In this document: one piece after another, positions 51,935-62,600 of the stretch
Position numbering within the stretch: position 1 is the first letter of the stretch
How the letters are laid out: the number at the start of each line of letters is the position of its first letter
Origin: Peronospora farinosa
Lineage: Eukaryota; Oomycota; Peronosporomycetes; Peronosporales; Peronosporaceae
Assembly (NCBI GenBank): GCA_947646735.1
Contig: CANTFK010000992.1
Span: 248,001-312,000, forward strand
Direction of reading: 5' to 3'
Length of the DNA stretch: 64,000 nt
Notes under the pieces: model-generated
Database searches by the model: none
Told to the model about the DNA's origin: nothing
Seen by the model: the letters and a program-made list of their open reading frames with translations, nothing else
Program-made: the position numbers and the translations under genes

Positions 51935-52924
51935 AAGGTGAACCTTAACGTCAATGTCTTTTTCCAGACACAATCGCTTTTGCTCATGCGTTGTACGTGC
52001 ATTCTGTTCCTGTCTGACATAACATGTCATTGGTTTTGTCTTTGAAGTATCAGATGGAGACATAAATCTTTGCTTCGCTGCTCACGGCCGCAAGTTTGTC
52101 GATTGCAAGTGTTTCTATGACGCTGATTAATGGTAATAGCGTAAGGGCATGTAGCTCCGAGTATTTGGAGTAGACTAGTACATGAATCAGTGAATTCCGC
52201 GTCAAAGCTGAGGCCAGATGCAAATGGTAGCCTCGGTAGTAGCGGTCGAACACTTAGGCGTGATCAAGTGGTTGGCTAAAACAGAGAGGACAAGACGTCC
52301 GGCAACGTGATTCTTGGTAGCGTGGGACTACTCTTCACAAGCCAATGCCCAAGATGCCACCCGACGTGTGTGTACTTATTTGCGCACAATAACATCAAAG
52401 AAGCTAGAAGCATCCATGATATACACACTGATAGGACAAACCGACGTAATTTGTCGGTAGCAACTGTCGCAAGCTCACCAAATTCCATAAAGCCTATGTG
52501 CGCATGAGTTACCGAGAGTAGTCTCTCAGAAAAGATCTAGGCTGCAACTGCATGTGTTGCATTTGCAACAGCCCCTTTCGCGTGCTGGGACATTGGCGAG
52601 AGATCAGGACAACATGCTTGCACGGCCGGGTTTGTAGCGTAGTAGACAACCGACGTTTTGCGTGTCTCTTTGCAGCCATAGTTCAATATGGCTGCTAGTC
52701 ATTTGTGATTTAAGAAAGACACTGTGGCGTTTCCTGATTGCCCGTACGGGATCTTTTATTAGCACGTAGAATTGGACGGATACCAGTACCAGTAAACGTC
52801 CATTTTGACGTCCATTACAGATCAGATATCTGTGACGTGTGACGAGACAAATCTGCGACGTGTGACCTGGGAATGAAGGTCAAAAATAAAAATAAAGACT
52901 TGTTTCATTTCTATTTCTTTCGGA
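51935..52924. other. Intergenic region
   Basis: About 1 kb upstream of the RIO kinase gene. Only weak open frames; no RNA gene recognised. Confidence 0.45.
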
Positions 52925-52940
52925 GCTCATTCTTGAATTT
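52925..52940 (+). promoter_or_regulatory. Oomycete initiator of the RIO kinase gene
   Basis: GCTCATTCTTGAATTT agrees almost fully with the published oomycete core promoter (GCTCATTYYNCAWTTT) and lies 45 bp before the ATG. Confidence 0.65.
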
Positions 52941-52984
52941 GCTTCGTGTAGCTCAAGTGAATAATTTAGTTTAAACCCAAGACA

Positions 52985-54430
52985 ATGACGAGTACCTGTC
53001 CATGGGGCGTATCATCATCTGATCCTGTCAAGCCGCAGCCAAGTATGCAGGCTTTGATCGATGAAGCAATGGCACTCAGTCTGTACGAGAAAGAGGTGCA
53101 CGCGATGCAGCGTGAGACGAATCCCGAGTATCGGAGCAGCGTCTTTACCAGCTTGCAGCGCAACAAGGAGAAACGTGACCAAGAGCGTAACAAGGATCTT
53201 CTGAGCGCCGACAGCTTTGACATGATGGTCGAAGCCTCCGGTGAGGGATCATTGGCTCCCACCGTGTTGACACGCTCGCCTGCGGCTGTTACAGGTACTG
53301 CAGCGTTGGCTCGTGCCAGAGTGATGGGCTCTCTGTCCATGGAGGACGCCGGCCACGGATCTGGAAAGGGTAAGGGTTTCACGTCACTTAAGGAGAGTAT
53401 TCGACGTCAGCAAAAGAGTGAGAAGAAGGGCTTTGGAACGGGTAGAGTGGCAGCGGAAGCTCATGCCACGACGGACGGTGTTATGGACGAGCGTACGACT
53501 TTGATCCTGCAAAAGATGATCAATCGAGGCGAGCTGGACGAGGTACATGGGTGTGTGCAGAGTGGTAAAGAGGCCCATGTATACTTTGCCATGGGTACGG
53601 ACGAAGCGACGATGCAGCCGGTACAACTGGCAGTCAAGATCTTCCGTACAACGCTGAATGAATTTGGCAATCGCCACGAGTACGTGACTGGAGACCGTCG
53701 CTTTGACCTCAATTTTCAAAGAAAGGACCAACGTCGACAGATCAAGGCCTGGACGGATAAGGAGTACCGTAACCTATGCCGTGCTGCGAAGCACAACATC
53801 CGTGCACCGACTCCAGTTGTGTGCAAGGAGCACGTATTGGTGATGCAGTTTATTGGGGCCGACGGGTGGCCAGAACCGACACTGAAGGATGTACTGACGG
53901 ATTTGTCGCCGAAACAACAGGCTCGCGCCTATGCTGACGTTCTTCAGGCGACTCGAGGTCTGTACCAGCGCGCCCACTTGGTCCACGGTGACTTGAGCGA
54001 GTACAACATTCTTTTTTCTCACCGTGAGAAACGTATCTGGCTCATTGATTTTGGTCAGGCAGTTGACCGGACGCACCCAGGCACAGAGAAGCTACTGAGG
54101 CGAGACTTGCATACTATTAACCGGTTTTTTCAGCGTGGCGATCTGTCCGAGGCAACAGTCGACGATATTGGTCTTCTCTCGGATGAGAAGGTCTACGATT
54201 ACGTGATCAGTGAGAGGCCGGACGAAGTGGTGGCCGATTTTCCGATTCTGGCAGCGTTGCTGGAAGAGATGAATGATGTGTCTGATACTCAAAAGGTGGA
54301 ATTGCACGAAGAAGAGGAAGCAGAGCAAGAGGAAACTCACGAGGAGGAAGACACGCAGAGTGTAAAGGTTAATGTCAGTGAGGTTGCAGAGTCTCAGGGG
54401 ATGCCAGAGAGCGAGCATGACGCGCCGTGA
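52985..54430 (+). CDS. RIO-family atypical protein kinase (RIO1/RIO3 type)
   Basis: 481 residues, no intron. The RIO domain runs from about residue 160 to 410. Visible: the ATP loop GCVQSGKEAHVYFA (near 190), the Lys in LAVKIFRTTLNEF, the hinge VLVMQFIGADGW, the catalytic loop LVHGDLSEYNILF (Asp336) and the metal-binding LIDFGQAV (about 355). NEFGNR resembles RIO3, while DGWPEPTLKD resembles RIO1, so the subgroup is open. RIO kinases act as ATPases in cytosolic maturation of the small ribosomal subunit. Two differences: the usual HADLSEYN has Gly for Ala, and the usual IDVSQSV reads IDFGQAV. The C-terminus is an acidic tail (EEEEAEQEETHEEEDT). Confidence 0.87.
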   Translation: MTSTCPWGVSSSDPVKPQPSMQALIDEAMALSLYEKEVHAMQRETNPEYRSSVFTSLQRNKEKRDQERNKDLLSADSFDMMVEASGEGSLAPTVLTRSPAAVTGTAALARARVMGSLSMEDAGHGSGKGKGFTSLKESIRRQQKSEKKGFGTGRVAAEAHATTDGVMDERTTLILQKMINRGELDEVHGCVQSGKEAHVYFAMGTDEATMQPVQLAVKIFRTTLNEFGNRHEYVTGDRRFDLNFQRKDQRRQIKAWTDKEYRNLCRAAKHNIRAPTPVVCKEHVLVMQFIGADGWPEPTLKDVLTDLSPKQQARAYADVLQATRGLYQRAHLVHGDLSEYNILFSHREKRIWLIDFGQAVDRTHPGTEKLLRRDLHTINRFFQRGDLSEATVDDIGLLSDEKVYDYVISERPDEVVADFPILAALLEEMNDVSDTQKVELHEEEEAEQEETHEEEDTQSVKVNVSEVAESQGMPESEHDAP

Positions 54431-54578
54431 TGTTGTCTGTAGGCAGCAAAATTCTTTACAATAACGGATAATGATTATCATCCTGATTGCAACCTTTTCT
54501 TAGCTAATCGATATAGTTGTTCTGACCTACGTATCTGCGCTCTGTCCCATTCCCCAGTGTTGGACAAGGGTACTAAGT
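54431..54578. terminator. 3' flank of RIO kinase gene
   Basis: Short convergent spacer. No motif fixed. Confidence 0.3.
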
Positions 54579-55272
54579 CACAGTTTAAGCGGCAGAATAA
54601 TCTCTTCGAGCGTTATGGTGCTTTTTGCTTTCCTCTCATACAATTTATTCTTGTCCAATGTTCCCGTTGCTAGATCACTGGATATTTCAGTCTCAGTAAT
54701 CGAGGTTCCGCCTTAAAAAGAGAGTGTCAGCAACTCACAGACGTAAGCACATTGTGATTCAGTAGTTGAAAAGATAAGTCAAAGGTCCCTGCAAAGTAGT
54801 CGATGGCAGGAGAGGCTTTCCGATGACGCCGGTATTACGTAATAGTAGTCACACTTGGCAGCTATACGTTACATTATGACCTGTTGCAGAAAGCACATAG
54901 TAAATGGCGAATAAATGGGATAACTTACATTCATTAAGATTACTATCGTAGCTAGTGCTTCTATCACCATGCTACGTGAAACTTTGCTGGCTAGACTGAT
55001 TTCATTGCGCGTGCTGACCAAAACGGTCGCAAACGCTAGATCGACGCTCGTTCGCATCTGCGGCATCGAAGAAAGAGCTTTTTGCTGACTGCGCTGGCTC
55101 AGATTGGAGAAACAACACAATTCGGTACGTAGACATCGGGCGCAGATCACCATGCACCATGCACGACGCCAACACCTGCAAGCTTCATCCACTAATGAAC
55201 CACACATGACTAGACTGAAACGGACTGCTGAGTCAATCACAGCAACACGAAGTCGGATTTCAGGTCCCATCA
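54579..55272 (-). CDS. Possible small gene downstream of sestrin (unresolved)
   Basis: An open minus-strand frame begins with an ATG that overlaps the sestrin stop (TGATG). Its later half is protein-like: QKALSSMPQMRTSVDLAFA, then SKVSRSMVIEALATIVILMN, followed by a good GTAAGT donor at 54,928. A possible last exon at 54,711-54,579 reads ITETEISSDLATGTLDKNKL and LYERKAKSTITLEEIILP before TGA, but it does not join in phase with the first. So the exon structure is open. No family recognised. It could also be the spliced 3' part of the sestrin transcript. Confidence 0.3.
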
Positions 55273-56988
55273 ACGCATGTGATTCATCACGGCGCGCAGG
55301 CCATACATGAGTCCAGCCTGCTTGCGTGCCTCGGCAACAAGTAGGATGACATGGCATTTCTCCGAAGGACTGAGTGTTCGGTCGAAGTGCGCGAAATCTT
55401 CCTCGCGTACTTTCCAGGGCGTACAGGCAACCTTCTTAAGAAAGATCTTGGTCGGTCGGTTCAAGTATGTGTTCACCTGGCGGTAGTCGTAGTCATCGTG
55501 GCAAATACCAAAGATACGGTGTACGTAGTACCACACAGCATCACGGTACGGGCTAGTGTCCACAAACTCTTCCTTCTGCACGCCAAAGTAATCGTATGTC
55601 AACTTGCTTGTCAAGTTAAACAGATCCTCGAGGATCTGGCCAGCTTCGCCTGGAAAGTAGCGCTTCACAAGAGAAAAACAGTGTTCGTCCCAACTAAAGT
55701 CCTCCGTGTGTAACACCTCGTACTTCTCAGATTGTACATCAAAGTCAGCATAGCGGATGACGCTTCCACCACAAAAGCGCCAGAGTGTGTCAATTCTTCT
55801 ACTAGGCGTTGTCGCATTCACTCCGTCATCTGCCTCATCAACGACCACTTCAAAACCATCAACAACTCGATCTTCTTCCTCGTAATCCACATCATCTTCT
55901 CTATTTTGCTGTTGTTCTGCAGTCTCTTCCTCTTCATCCGCTGTATCGCTGTCCAGACCGCTGTTCTTCTTCAGCTGTGTCAGCAGCATGTCGTCGTCGC
56001 GGTCAATGGTTGACAGGTCCACGCTACTGCAGCTGCTGGCATCGATTCCTTCCTGGTTATCCACACCATCCAACGTAGCCGACTCGGCTTCCAGTGCATA
56101 TCCAAACTGTCCAAAGACCGCTAGATCCACTTCCTCAGCACACCCAACACCCAATGCAATGCTGGCCATCGAATGGGCTTGACACAATACAATAATGGCA
56201 TGTACAAGTTCCGAAACCGACCATGAGTCGTCCTGATCCGAGCGTAGTAGCTCCGAGACATGGTCTGCCGTCAACATCCACGGTCTATGAGCCAGCAATG
56301 AGCTAAGTTCATGTAGGCGAAAGAGCTTAGGTGGTACATAGTCCAGTCCTTTAATCCACTCGCCATCTCCTCCATTTACCACAAAGTTGTATTGCTGTAA
56401 ATCTGCAAGATAATGACATCTCAACTCACTGGCTCCCATGACAGCAATATAGCTTCTCCAATGTAGTGGTAACGGACCATCCCGTGTCATTGTAGCTGCT
56501 AAACTCCGGTCAAAAAGCTCCAAATAACTACGATGCCATGCCAAGATCTGCATCAAGTGCGTCACACGGCCTGTGCGTAGAAACGAGTCCTGGAAAAGCG
56601 AATGCAACGTTTCATCGTCCACACGACGGACGCTCTCCAGTGCATTGTCCTCTGGAGTGTCTCCATTGGCAAAAAAGTAAGAGACACGCTTCTGACGAGC
56701 ACGAAGTTCCTGAACTTGAGGAAATTTATGTTCGACAACGTCCACAATCTGTCCAAGTGTTTCTCGAATCGCTGAAAACGGCGCGTCCAGCGTGAGACGC
56801 AGTGCAGTGGGGAAGAAATCAGTCACGAGTGTCGCGTCTTGACGTGCTAGTAGGTCCTGTAGCTCATCTGAGATACGTGCAAGCATCTGCTGTTGTACGT
56901 CAGCATCTGATACGAGTACACGGCGGAAGAAGACGTCGCGTTTAACGCCTACACGTCTTGCAGCTTCGGCAAACGAGAGTGGCTCCAT
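55270..56988 (-). CDS. Sestrin homolog
   Basis: 572 residues from ATG 56,988, no intron. Sestrins are stress- and leucine-responsive regulators of TORC1 that bind GATOR2; their N-terminal half is an AhpD-like alkylhydroperoxidase fold. Aligned by eye with human sestrin 2: HWRSYIAVMGASELRCHYLA has Cys191 and Tyr193 at the places of Cys125 and Tyr127, but the relay His132 is Gln198. The segments PPKLFRLHELSSLLAHRPWM and WSVSELVHAIIVL follow as in animals. The C-terminal half has FSWDEHCFSLVKRYFPGEAG, GICHDDYDYRQVN (the Asp pair used for GATOR2 contact) and LLVAEARKQAGLMYGLRAV, with the Glu that holds leucine in sestrin 2. An acidic linker (about 330-390) separates the halves, as in the family. 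The length is above the animal ones (480-550). Confidence 0.88.
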   Translation of the reverse strand: MEPLSFAEAARRVGVKRDVFFRRVLVSDADVQQQMLARISDELQDLLARQDATLVTDFFPTALRLTLDAPFSAIRETLGQIVDVVEHKFPQVQELRARQKRVSYFFANGDTPEDNALESVRRVDDETLHSLFQDSFLRTGRVTHLMQILAWHRSYLELFDRSLAATMTRDGPLPLHWRSYIAVMGASELRCHYLADLQQYNFVVNGGDGEWIKGLDYVPPKLFRLHELSSLLAHRPWMLTADHVSELLRSDQDDSWSVSELVHAIIVLCQAHSMASIALGVGCAEEVDLAVFGQFGYALEAESATLDGVDNQEGIDASSCSSVDLSTIDRDDDMLLTQLKKNSGLDSDTADEEEETAEQQQNREDDVDYEEEDRVVDGFEVVVDEADDGVNATTPSRRIDTLWRFCGGSVIRYADFDVQSEKYEVLHTEDFSWDEHCFSLVKRYFPGEAGQILEDLFNLTSKLTYDYFGVQKEEFVDTSPYRDAVWYYVHRIFGICHDDYDYRQVNTYLNRPTKIFLKKVACTPWKVREEDFAHFDRTLSPSEKCHVILLVAEARKQAGLMYGLRAVMNHMR

Positions 56989-57159
56989 ATATAGCAAGTT
57001 ACTTGAAGTTTGTATGGTCGAAAATCGAGCTTTGACGCTTGAGGCTCAACTTGTGGAATAGACTACACTTTTGGTTTTGCGCATTGTTAAAGGGAATGGA
57101 AAAGTTGTTTTAGCCAATCAAAAGGTCTCATTGGTATATATAACCAATCAGAGGCGTAA

Positions 57160-57215
57160 TCATGCTGCTCTTGGTAGCAGAGAGCGAGGAGGATGTGAGT
57201 TTGAGCCCCGTCTGC
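57160..57215 (+). repeat. tRNA-like Pol III promoter, SINE candidate
   Basis: TGGTAGCAGAGAGCG resembles a tRNA A box and, 28 nt later, GAGTTTGAGCCCC resembles a B box. No cloverleaf can be folded by eye, so a tRNA-derived SINE head is more likely than a tRNA gene. The 3' limit is not visible. Confidence 0.3.
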
Positions 57216-59470
57216 CTGAAGTTCGGCACTGCCCTTCTGGCGACAGTAAATTGCGAGCTGACGAGCACTTGGGGGTTGAATAGACTCTCCGCCGCATTGA
57301 CATTTATTCTACATCCAGGAGGTCATTTACGCAACGGCACGGCCATGGGAATTTTCTATTGGGTCTTATAGAAGACCAGTTTGGTTTACCTTGGATTAAG
57401 TATACTTTGGGAGGTCTTACACTAAGTACGAGCGCGTGACGCGCCGCCAGAGCGAAGCATAGAGAGGGCGCATCCTTACGTTGCGAGCTTAATTGATGGA
57501 TCAACATTGGTACATATGGTAAAAAAAAGTATGTTTAGCCCCAAGTTCAACGTTACAGTTTGCAGCCAGAAGTGACGCACCTATACGACGATCAAGTATA
57601 ATCTTGTTGCTCGTAAATAGCCGACCAGAGAACGGACCGCCTTTTCCTGTGACATGAACCTTAACTCGAATCTTAGACGAAAAAAACTAAAATCGAAAAT
57701 GTAGTTAAATAAGTGAGACTCTTGGGCTTATAGACCTGCATGTAAAGACTGTTTGCCGTCGAGTGCATGTATACATACCAACTTAAATGCGAGGTCACGT
57801 TGTCCTTGTCCATATTGCTTGAGTACTGGCTAAATGAACGTCAATCGGTTTGAATGCTGCGTCCAATAAGAGGCGATGACCACCTTTGCCTTGGTTTACG
57901 CCGCCTTTGAAGTCTAGTAGAAACATACTCGAACGTAGTGTAAATGGACGAGGTGCTGGTTGTCTATGAGCATCTCGTAGTCGAGCGCTACTTTGTAAAG
58001 AGTCATGCGCTACCACAACGACATCCAGCGTACGACACCGCCCGTCGCACGTGGCGACCACACGATGTCGCTCTGACGCACTAAGAAGCCGGCGTTCGAG
58101 CTGACGTATGGGTCCACCGTACAAGTATATTGGCGACCGCAAGCCAACGACAGTAATACTATACGTCCAGACAGCACTTTGTCACAAGAGTGGGGATTGC
58201 GAAGCAGAGAATAACTACTTAGGCGGCAACTTGCGATTTGACGCGCTAGTGAAGGGCGACATGACCTCATCTTTGAACGCATGGACGCTGGAGACTGCAA
58301 CAGTGTCCCATCGTCATTGTAGCTTGTAAGAGTATCATAGACGACGTTACCTTTGTGGCTAGCACCCATGTGCTAGTGACGACGATTTAGTGTGTGTGTT
58401 GCATGCCGCTCACGTTCTCCAATACGTTAAAGAAAACACACATACCACGCCCGGATCGACAAATAGCTTCAACATGTATCGCATCGTGAAGCGAAGACAG
58501 CTGGATGCTGATTGAACGTGAACCTAGTTGCTAAAGGGTACGAGCGAGTAAAGTTGTTCAAGCTGGTGGAAAGATCGACCTTAGTCATCACTCAATCGTT
58601 AGCGTCGCATTGGTCATTGGACGCTTTTCAATTGCTAGCCAAAGGTGATTTCTGATGCTGATGTATGGCCGTGCTTTGCCGCTGTGCGCGTTGCTGGATC
58701 ATGTGGAAGTAGACAGCATAAGCGACTCCGCTATCCGCTAGACGACATAATGGTTTCCACTGCGCTGACTGCTGACGATGTTTATGACTGATCAGAAGAC
58801 AATCACCTCAGATACGTGCGCGCACGCCTAACGTTGAGCTCGGCAATAATTCTTCCGCATGGAGTTCGAGATAACAAGACCTAGCTTTCCTACAGGTTTA
58901 AGCCTTGTGCATTTCTACGAGGACTAATACATGTAGCACGACCTAGAGCGTCTGGGTAAAACGTACTATGTATCAGGATTCCCCACGTGTAATCCCGAAT
59001 CCGCAGGAGCTAGTTATGGCGGCTATCACCTGGTACTTGGTTTAGATGCTTTGATGTGTCGCTGATATGTCGTCGCTGATCTGTCGCAAGCAGATGCGTG
59101 TACTGCAGCTTGAAGCAGGTAGACGAGTGTCTTTACTTTGTCGTGGCAATAACAGCAGAAAGTGACGTGCGGATCATGGTTGGTGCGAAGGAAGAGTCGA
59201 GAGTATCAGCGGGCGCGACGGGAAGAGGCTGTAGGCAAGCGTTTGCTGCGTAAAGATGGTCTAATACTGAATGGCGTGGCTGCTTTGTCGTGGTTAGGAC
59301 GTGAGCTATACACGCTCAAGATCGAGGGCCCGATCCACCCACACATGGCTACGCTTTTGCTGCTCTAAGAGCTACAACACGTGCTGACGCTTAGCGTTGG
59401 ATCTGGAGCTCCGTGACAGAGCTGTTTCTTGGTCCCAACAGCGCAGCATGTTGCCTGCAGCTGAGAAGGT
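57216..59470. other. Decayed repeat region
   Basis: Over 2.2 kb without any sound gene. A few plus-strand stretches (NLVAKGYERVK near 58,520, SLASHWSLDAF near 58,600) recall copia-type reverse transcriptase. Other parts are too decayed to name. Confidence 0.35.
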
Positions 59471-59662
59471 TGTAACGATAGCTCAACTACTTCACCGTGC
59501 TGCCAAATGAAAAGTAGTATTAAGAGTTAAACTACTACTAAAGTAAATGTATAAACCCTTCATAAACTGATCACACAATCCAGATCATTCGAAGAACACT
59601 GTCCATGCAAGTTGTCCTTTTCACGACACACACATCACTGACGTAATTCGTGATCCTCTACA
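59471..59662 (-). repeat. copia-2 3' LTR
   Basis: 192 bp; on the minus strand it starts TGTAGAGG after an AAGGGGAG polypurine tract and ends CGTTACA. Confidence 0.88.
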
Positions 59663-59669
59663 CTCCCCT

Positions 59670-62600
59670 TCAACTTGCACTCTCGCGAATTCCAGTTTCA
59701 TCGCGTAGTCGCATCAATTGTGGAGCACCAAGCGGCTTCGTCAGGTAATCAGCAAGTTGCATAGCTGACGGAACATGTTTGAGCTGGATATCACCTTGCT
59801 CAATGTGGTCTCGAACAAAATGCATCCTAAGGTCAATGTGCTTAGCTCTTGGAGTATATCCCTGATTCGTCGCAATACTTATAGCCGACTTGTTGTCCAT
59901 GTGCACTGTAGTCGCAGTCTTACATGTGACACCCATCTCTTTCAGCAAATAACGAATCCACATAACTTCTTGCGTAGCTAGTGCCAGTGCCATATATTCC
60001 GCTTCAGCAGAGGATAAAGCCACCGAACTTTGGCGTTTGCTTTTGTATACGACAGCTGCACCTCCGAGTAAAATCAACACTCCAGACGTAGATCGACGAG
60101 TTTTCTTATCATTTCCCCAATTCGCGTCACAGTATGCCCAAAGCATCATCTTTTTTGTCGTCCGATTTGTTATACTTAATTCCGTGCGATTTTGTTCCCA
60201 TGAGATAGTGTAAAACACGTAAAGCCGCTCGCCAGTGCATCTGTCGTGGCTGGTCGAAGTACTGCGATAATACTGACATCGCGTAGCTTATGTCCGGTCG
60301 CGTTGCATTCGCAATATACAGCAGCGAGCCGACCAATTTGCGATACGAAGTAATGTCTTTAACCACTGGGTGTGATTCATCAGGAGTTAGGTCCTGTCCT
60401 GCGCAGATAGGGTTGCGAACTGCATAAGCTTCATTTTGCTTAAACTTCGAGACCACCTTCATAATAAATTGGGACTGTTTTAACACCAACTCCCCCTTTT
60501 CTTGTGAGTAGTTAACTTCCATGCCCAAAATAAACCGCGCAGCTCCAAGTGACTTGACAGTAAAATGTTCTGACAATTCCTTATAAATCGTGTCCGCCTC
60601 TGCATCTGACTTGCATCCAATAAGGAGGTCGTCCACATACAAGACTATGTATGTGGGTGACTTATTTTTTGCATTATTGCGTCGAACAAAAAGACATGTG
60701 TCTGCTCGACATTGTTCGAAGCCCATGGCCGAAAACACAGAGCATATTTTCTTGTGCCAAACCGCAGCCGCTTGTTTTAATCCATATAAGCTGCGTCGTA
60801 ATTTGCACACCATTCCAGGTGCAATTTCAATTCCATATGGTGCCTCCATGTAAACGTCTTCTTCCAAATCACCATTCAAAAACGCCGTTTCCACGTCAAA
60901 TTGTCGAATTACATATTGCATACTGCAACAAACAGACAAAAATACACGAATCGTGTTTGAGCATGCTACAGGTGAATATGTGTCGAAGTAATCAAAACCA
61001 TGCGTTTGCAGATATCCGAGGGCAACCAAGCGTGCTTTGTAACGAACAATTTGACCGTTTTCATCGTACTTGTAACCAAATACCCACTTGTGACCAATGA
61101 CCTTGACACCTGGAGGACGATTGACAGCATCCCATGTGTGGTTCTTAAGATGAGCATTAATTTCTGCTTGAATTGCTGCCTTCCATTTTTCTGTGTCCAT
61201 CGACTGTAACGCCTCTCGTAAATTCATTGGTACATCAGTAGCAGAAAGCGATATTTCGTAATCGTCAACACATTGACGTTTAGGGTCCGGCTCATCATTT
61301 TCGCCATCGACAGGTGATCCATCAGTTAAAAGCGGTAGATCAATCCTCTCATCGTCAAAATCATCATTCGTGAGTAGACGAGATGACGTGAATGTACTAT
61401 AAGGTCTTTTGTTCGACCCTGAGTATATCTCCATTCGATCATCTGGGGCACGGGAATTCTCACAAACTATAATAGCTCGCGACTGATCAGGTATTCCTGA
61501 GAGCATGTGTGTACCATTATTGCTACTTCCAGCGACCGATCCGTGTGAAGTACGACGTATCATCGAATTGTTTGTGTCAATGACTTGTATGTCTGTGCGC
61601 TCCCCCTCAATCGGAACAACATCTAAGTTTTGTGACTGATTGAGATCTCCAGACGCATCCACAACCATGTCTTCCCAACTAGTATCATTGTCAGCAGTTT
61701 CATCAACGTCCATTTCGTCATCCTCGTTATTCTTGTTCAAATCAGGTACTTCCACCTTTACTTCGTCTAAATCATCATGATAATGATTGCATTGAGCTAA
61801 AGGTTCACCTAAAACAACAACATCTTTGTACCGCGAAGGAGGACTCTCGTTTAGCGTAACGGACCTAGTCGTAACCAATTGTCCTCTCGCAATATCCCAC
61901 ACTCGGTACGCCTTTGAATTTTCCGAATACCCGAGAAAAATACACTTGTTTGCCTTGCTGTCCCATTTAGTGCGCTTTCAATCCGCGACTCGTAGATAAC
62001 CAGTCGAACCAAAGACACGGAAATGACTTAAGTCTGGCTTCGACCCATACAGAGTTTCAAATGGACTAACGTTGGGTCGCGCAGTATTAGGAATTCGATT
62101 GATGGTGTAAGCAGCCGCCATAATCGCCTCACCCCACCAAGAACGATCAACTTCCATGTGATATATCATTGATCGGGCCATCTCAACAAGAGTTCGATTC
62201 ATCCTTTCTGCTAAGCCGTTTTGTTGAGGATTGTACGGCACGCTCCTCTGGTGGATAATCCCTAGATCTGCACAGTACTTGTTAAAGCGATGATTCGTAT
62301 ACTCTCCACCATTGTCACTACGGATGCATTTAATCTTGCAATCCGTTTTCTTCTCCACCATAGCACGAAACGCCTTAAATCGCTCAAAAACTTGGGACTT
62401 TGCTGCTAGCAAATATACGTAGACAAATCGACTGTAGTCGTCGATAAATGTGAGTACATATAGAGCCCCACCTTTCGACTTCGGGTTCATAGGTCCCATA
62501 AGATCGGTGTGTACAACCTCAAGTGGTCGACTTGTTTTAACTTCACTTCCTGAAGTATGACTGAACGGGCTGTTTGTCATTTTTCCGCGTGCACATCCAT

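Noticed and set aside
57795..58369. Minus-strand frames in the repeat region after sestrin
   Set aside because: They start in decayed sequence, have no domain and no conserved neighbours; likely chance frames.
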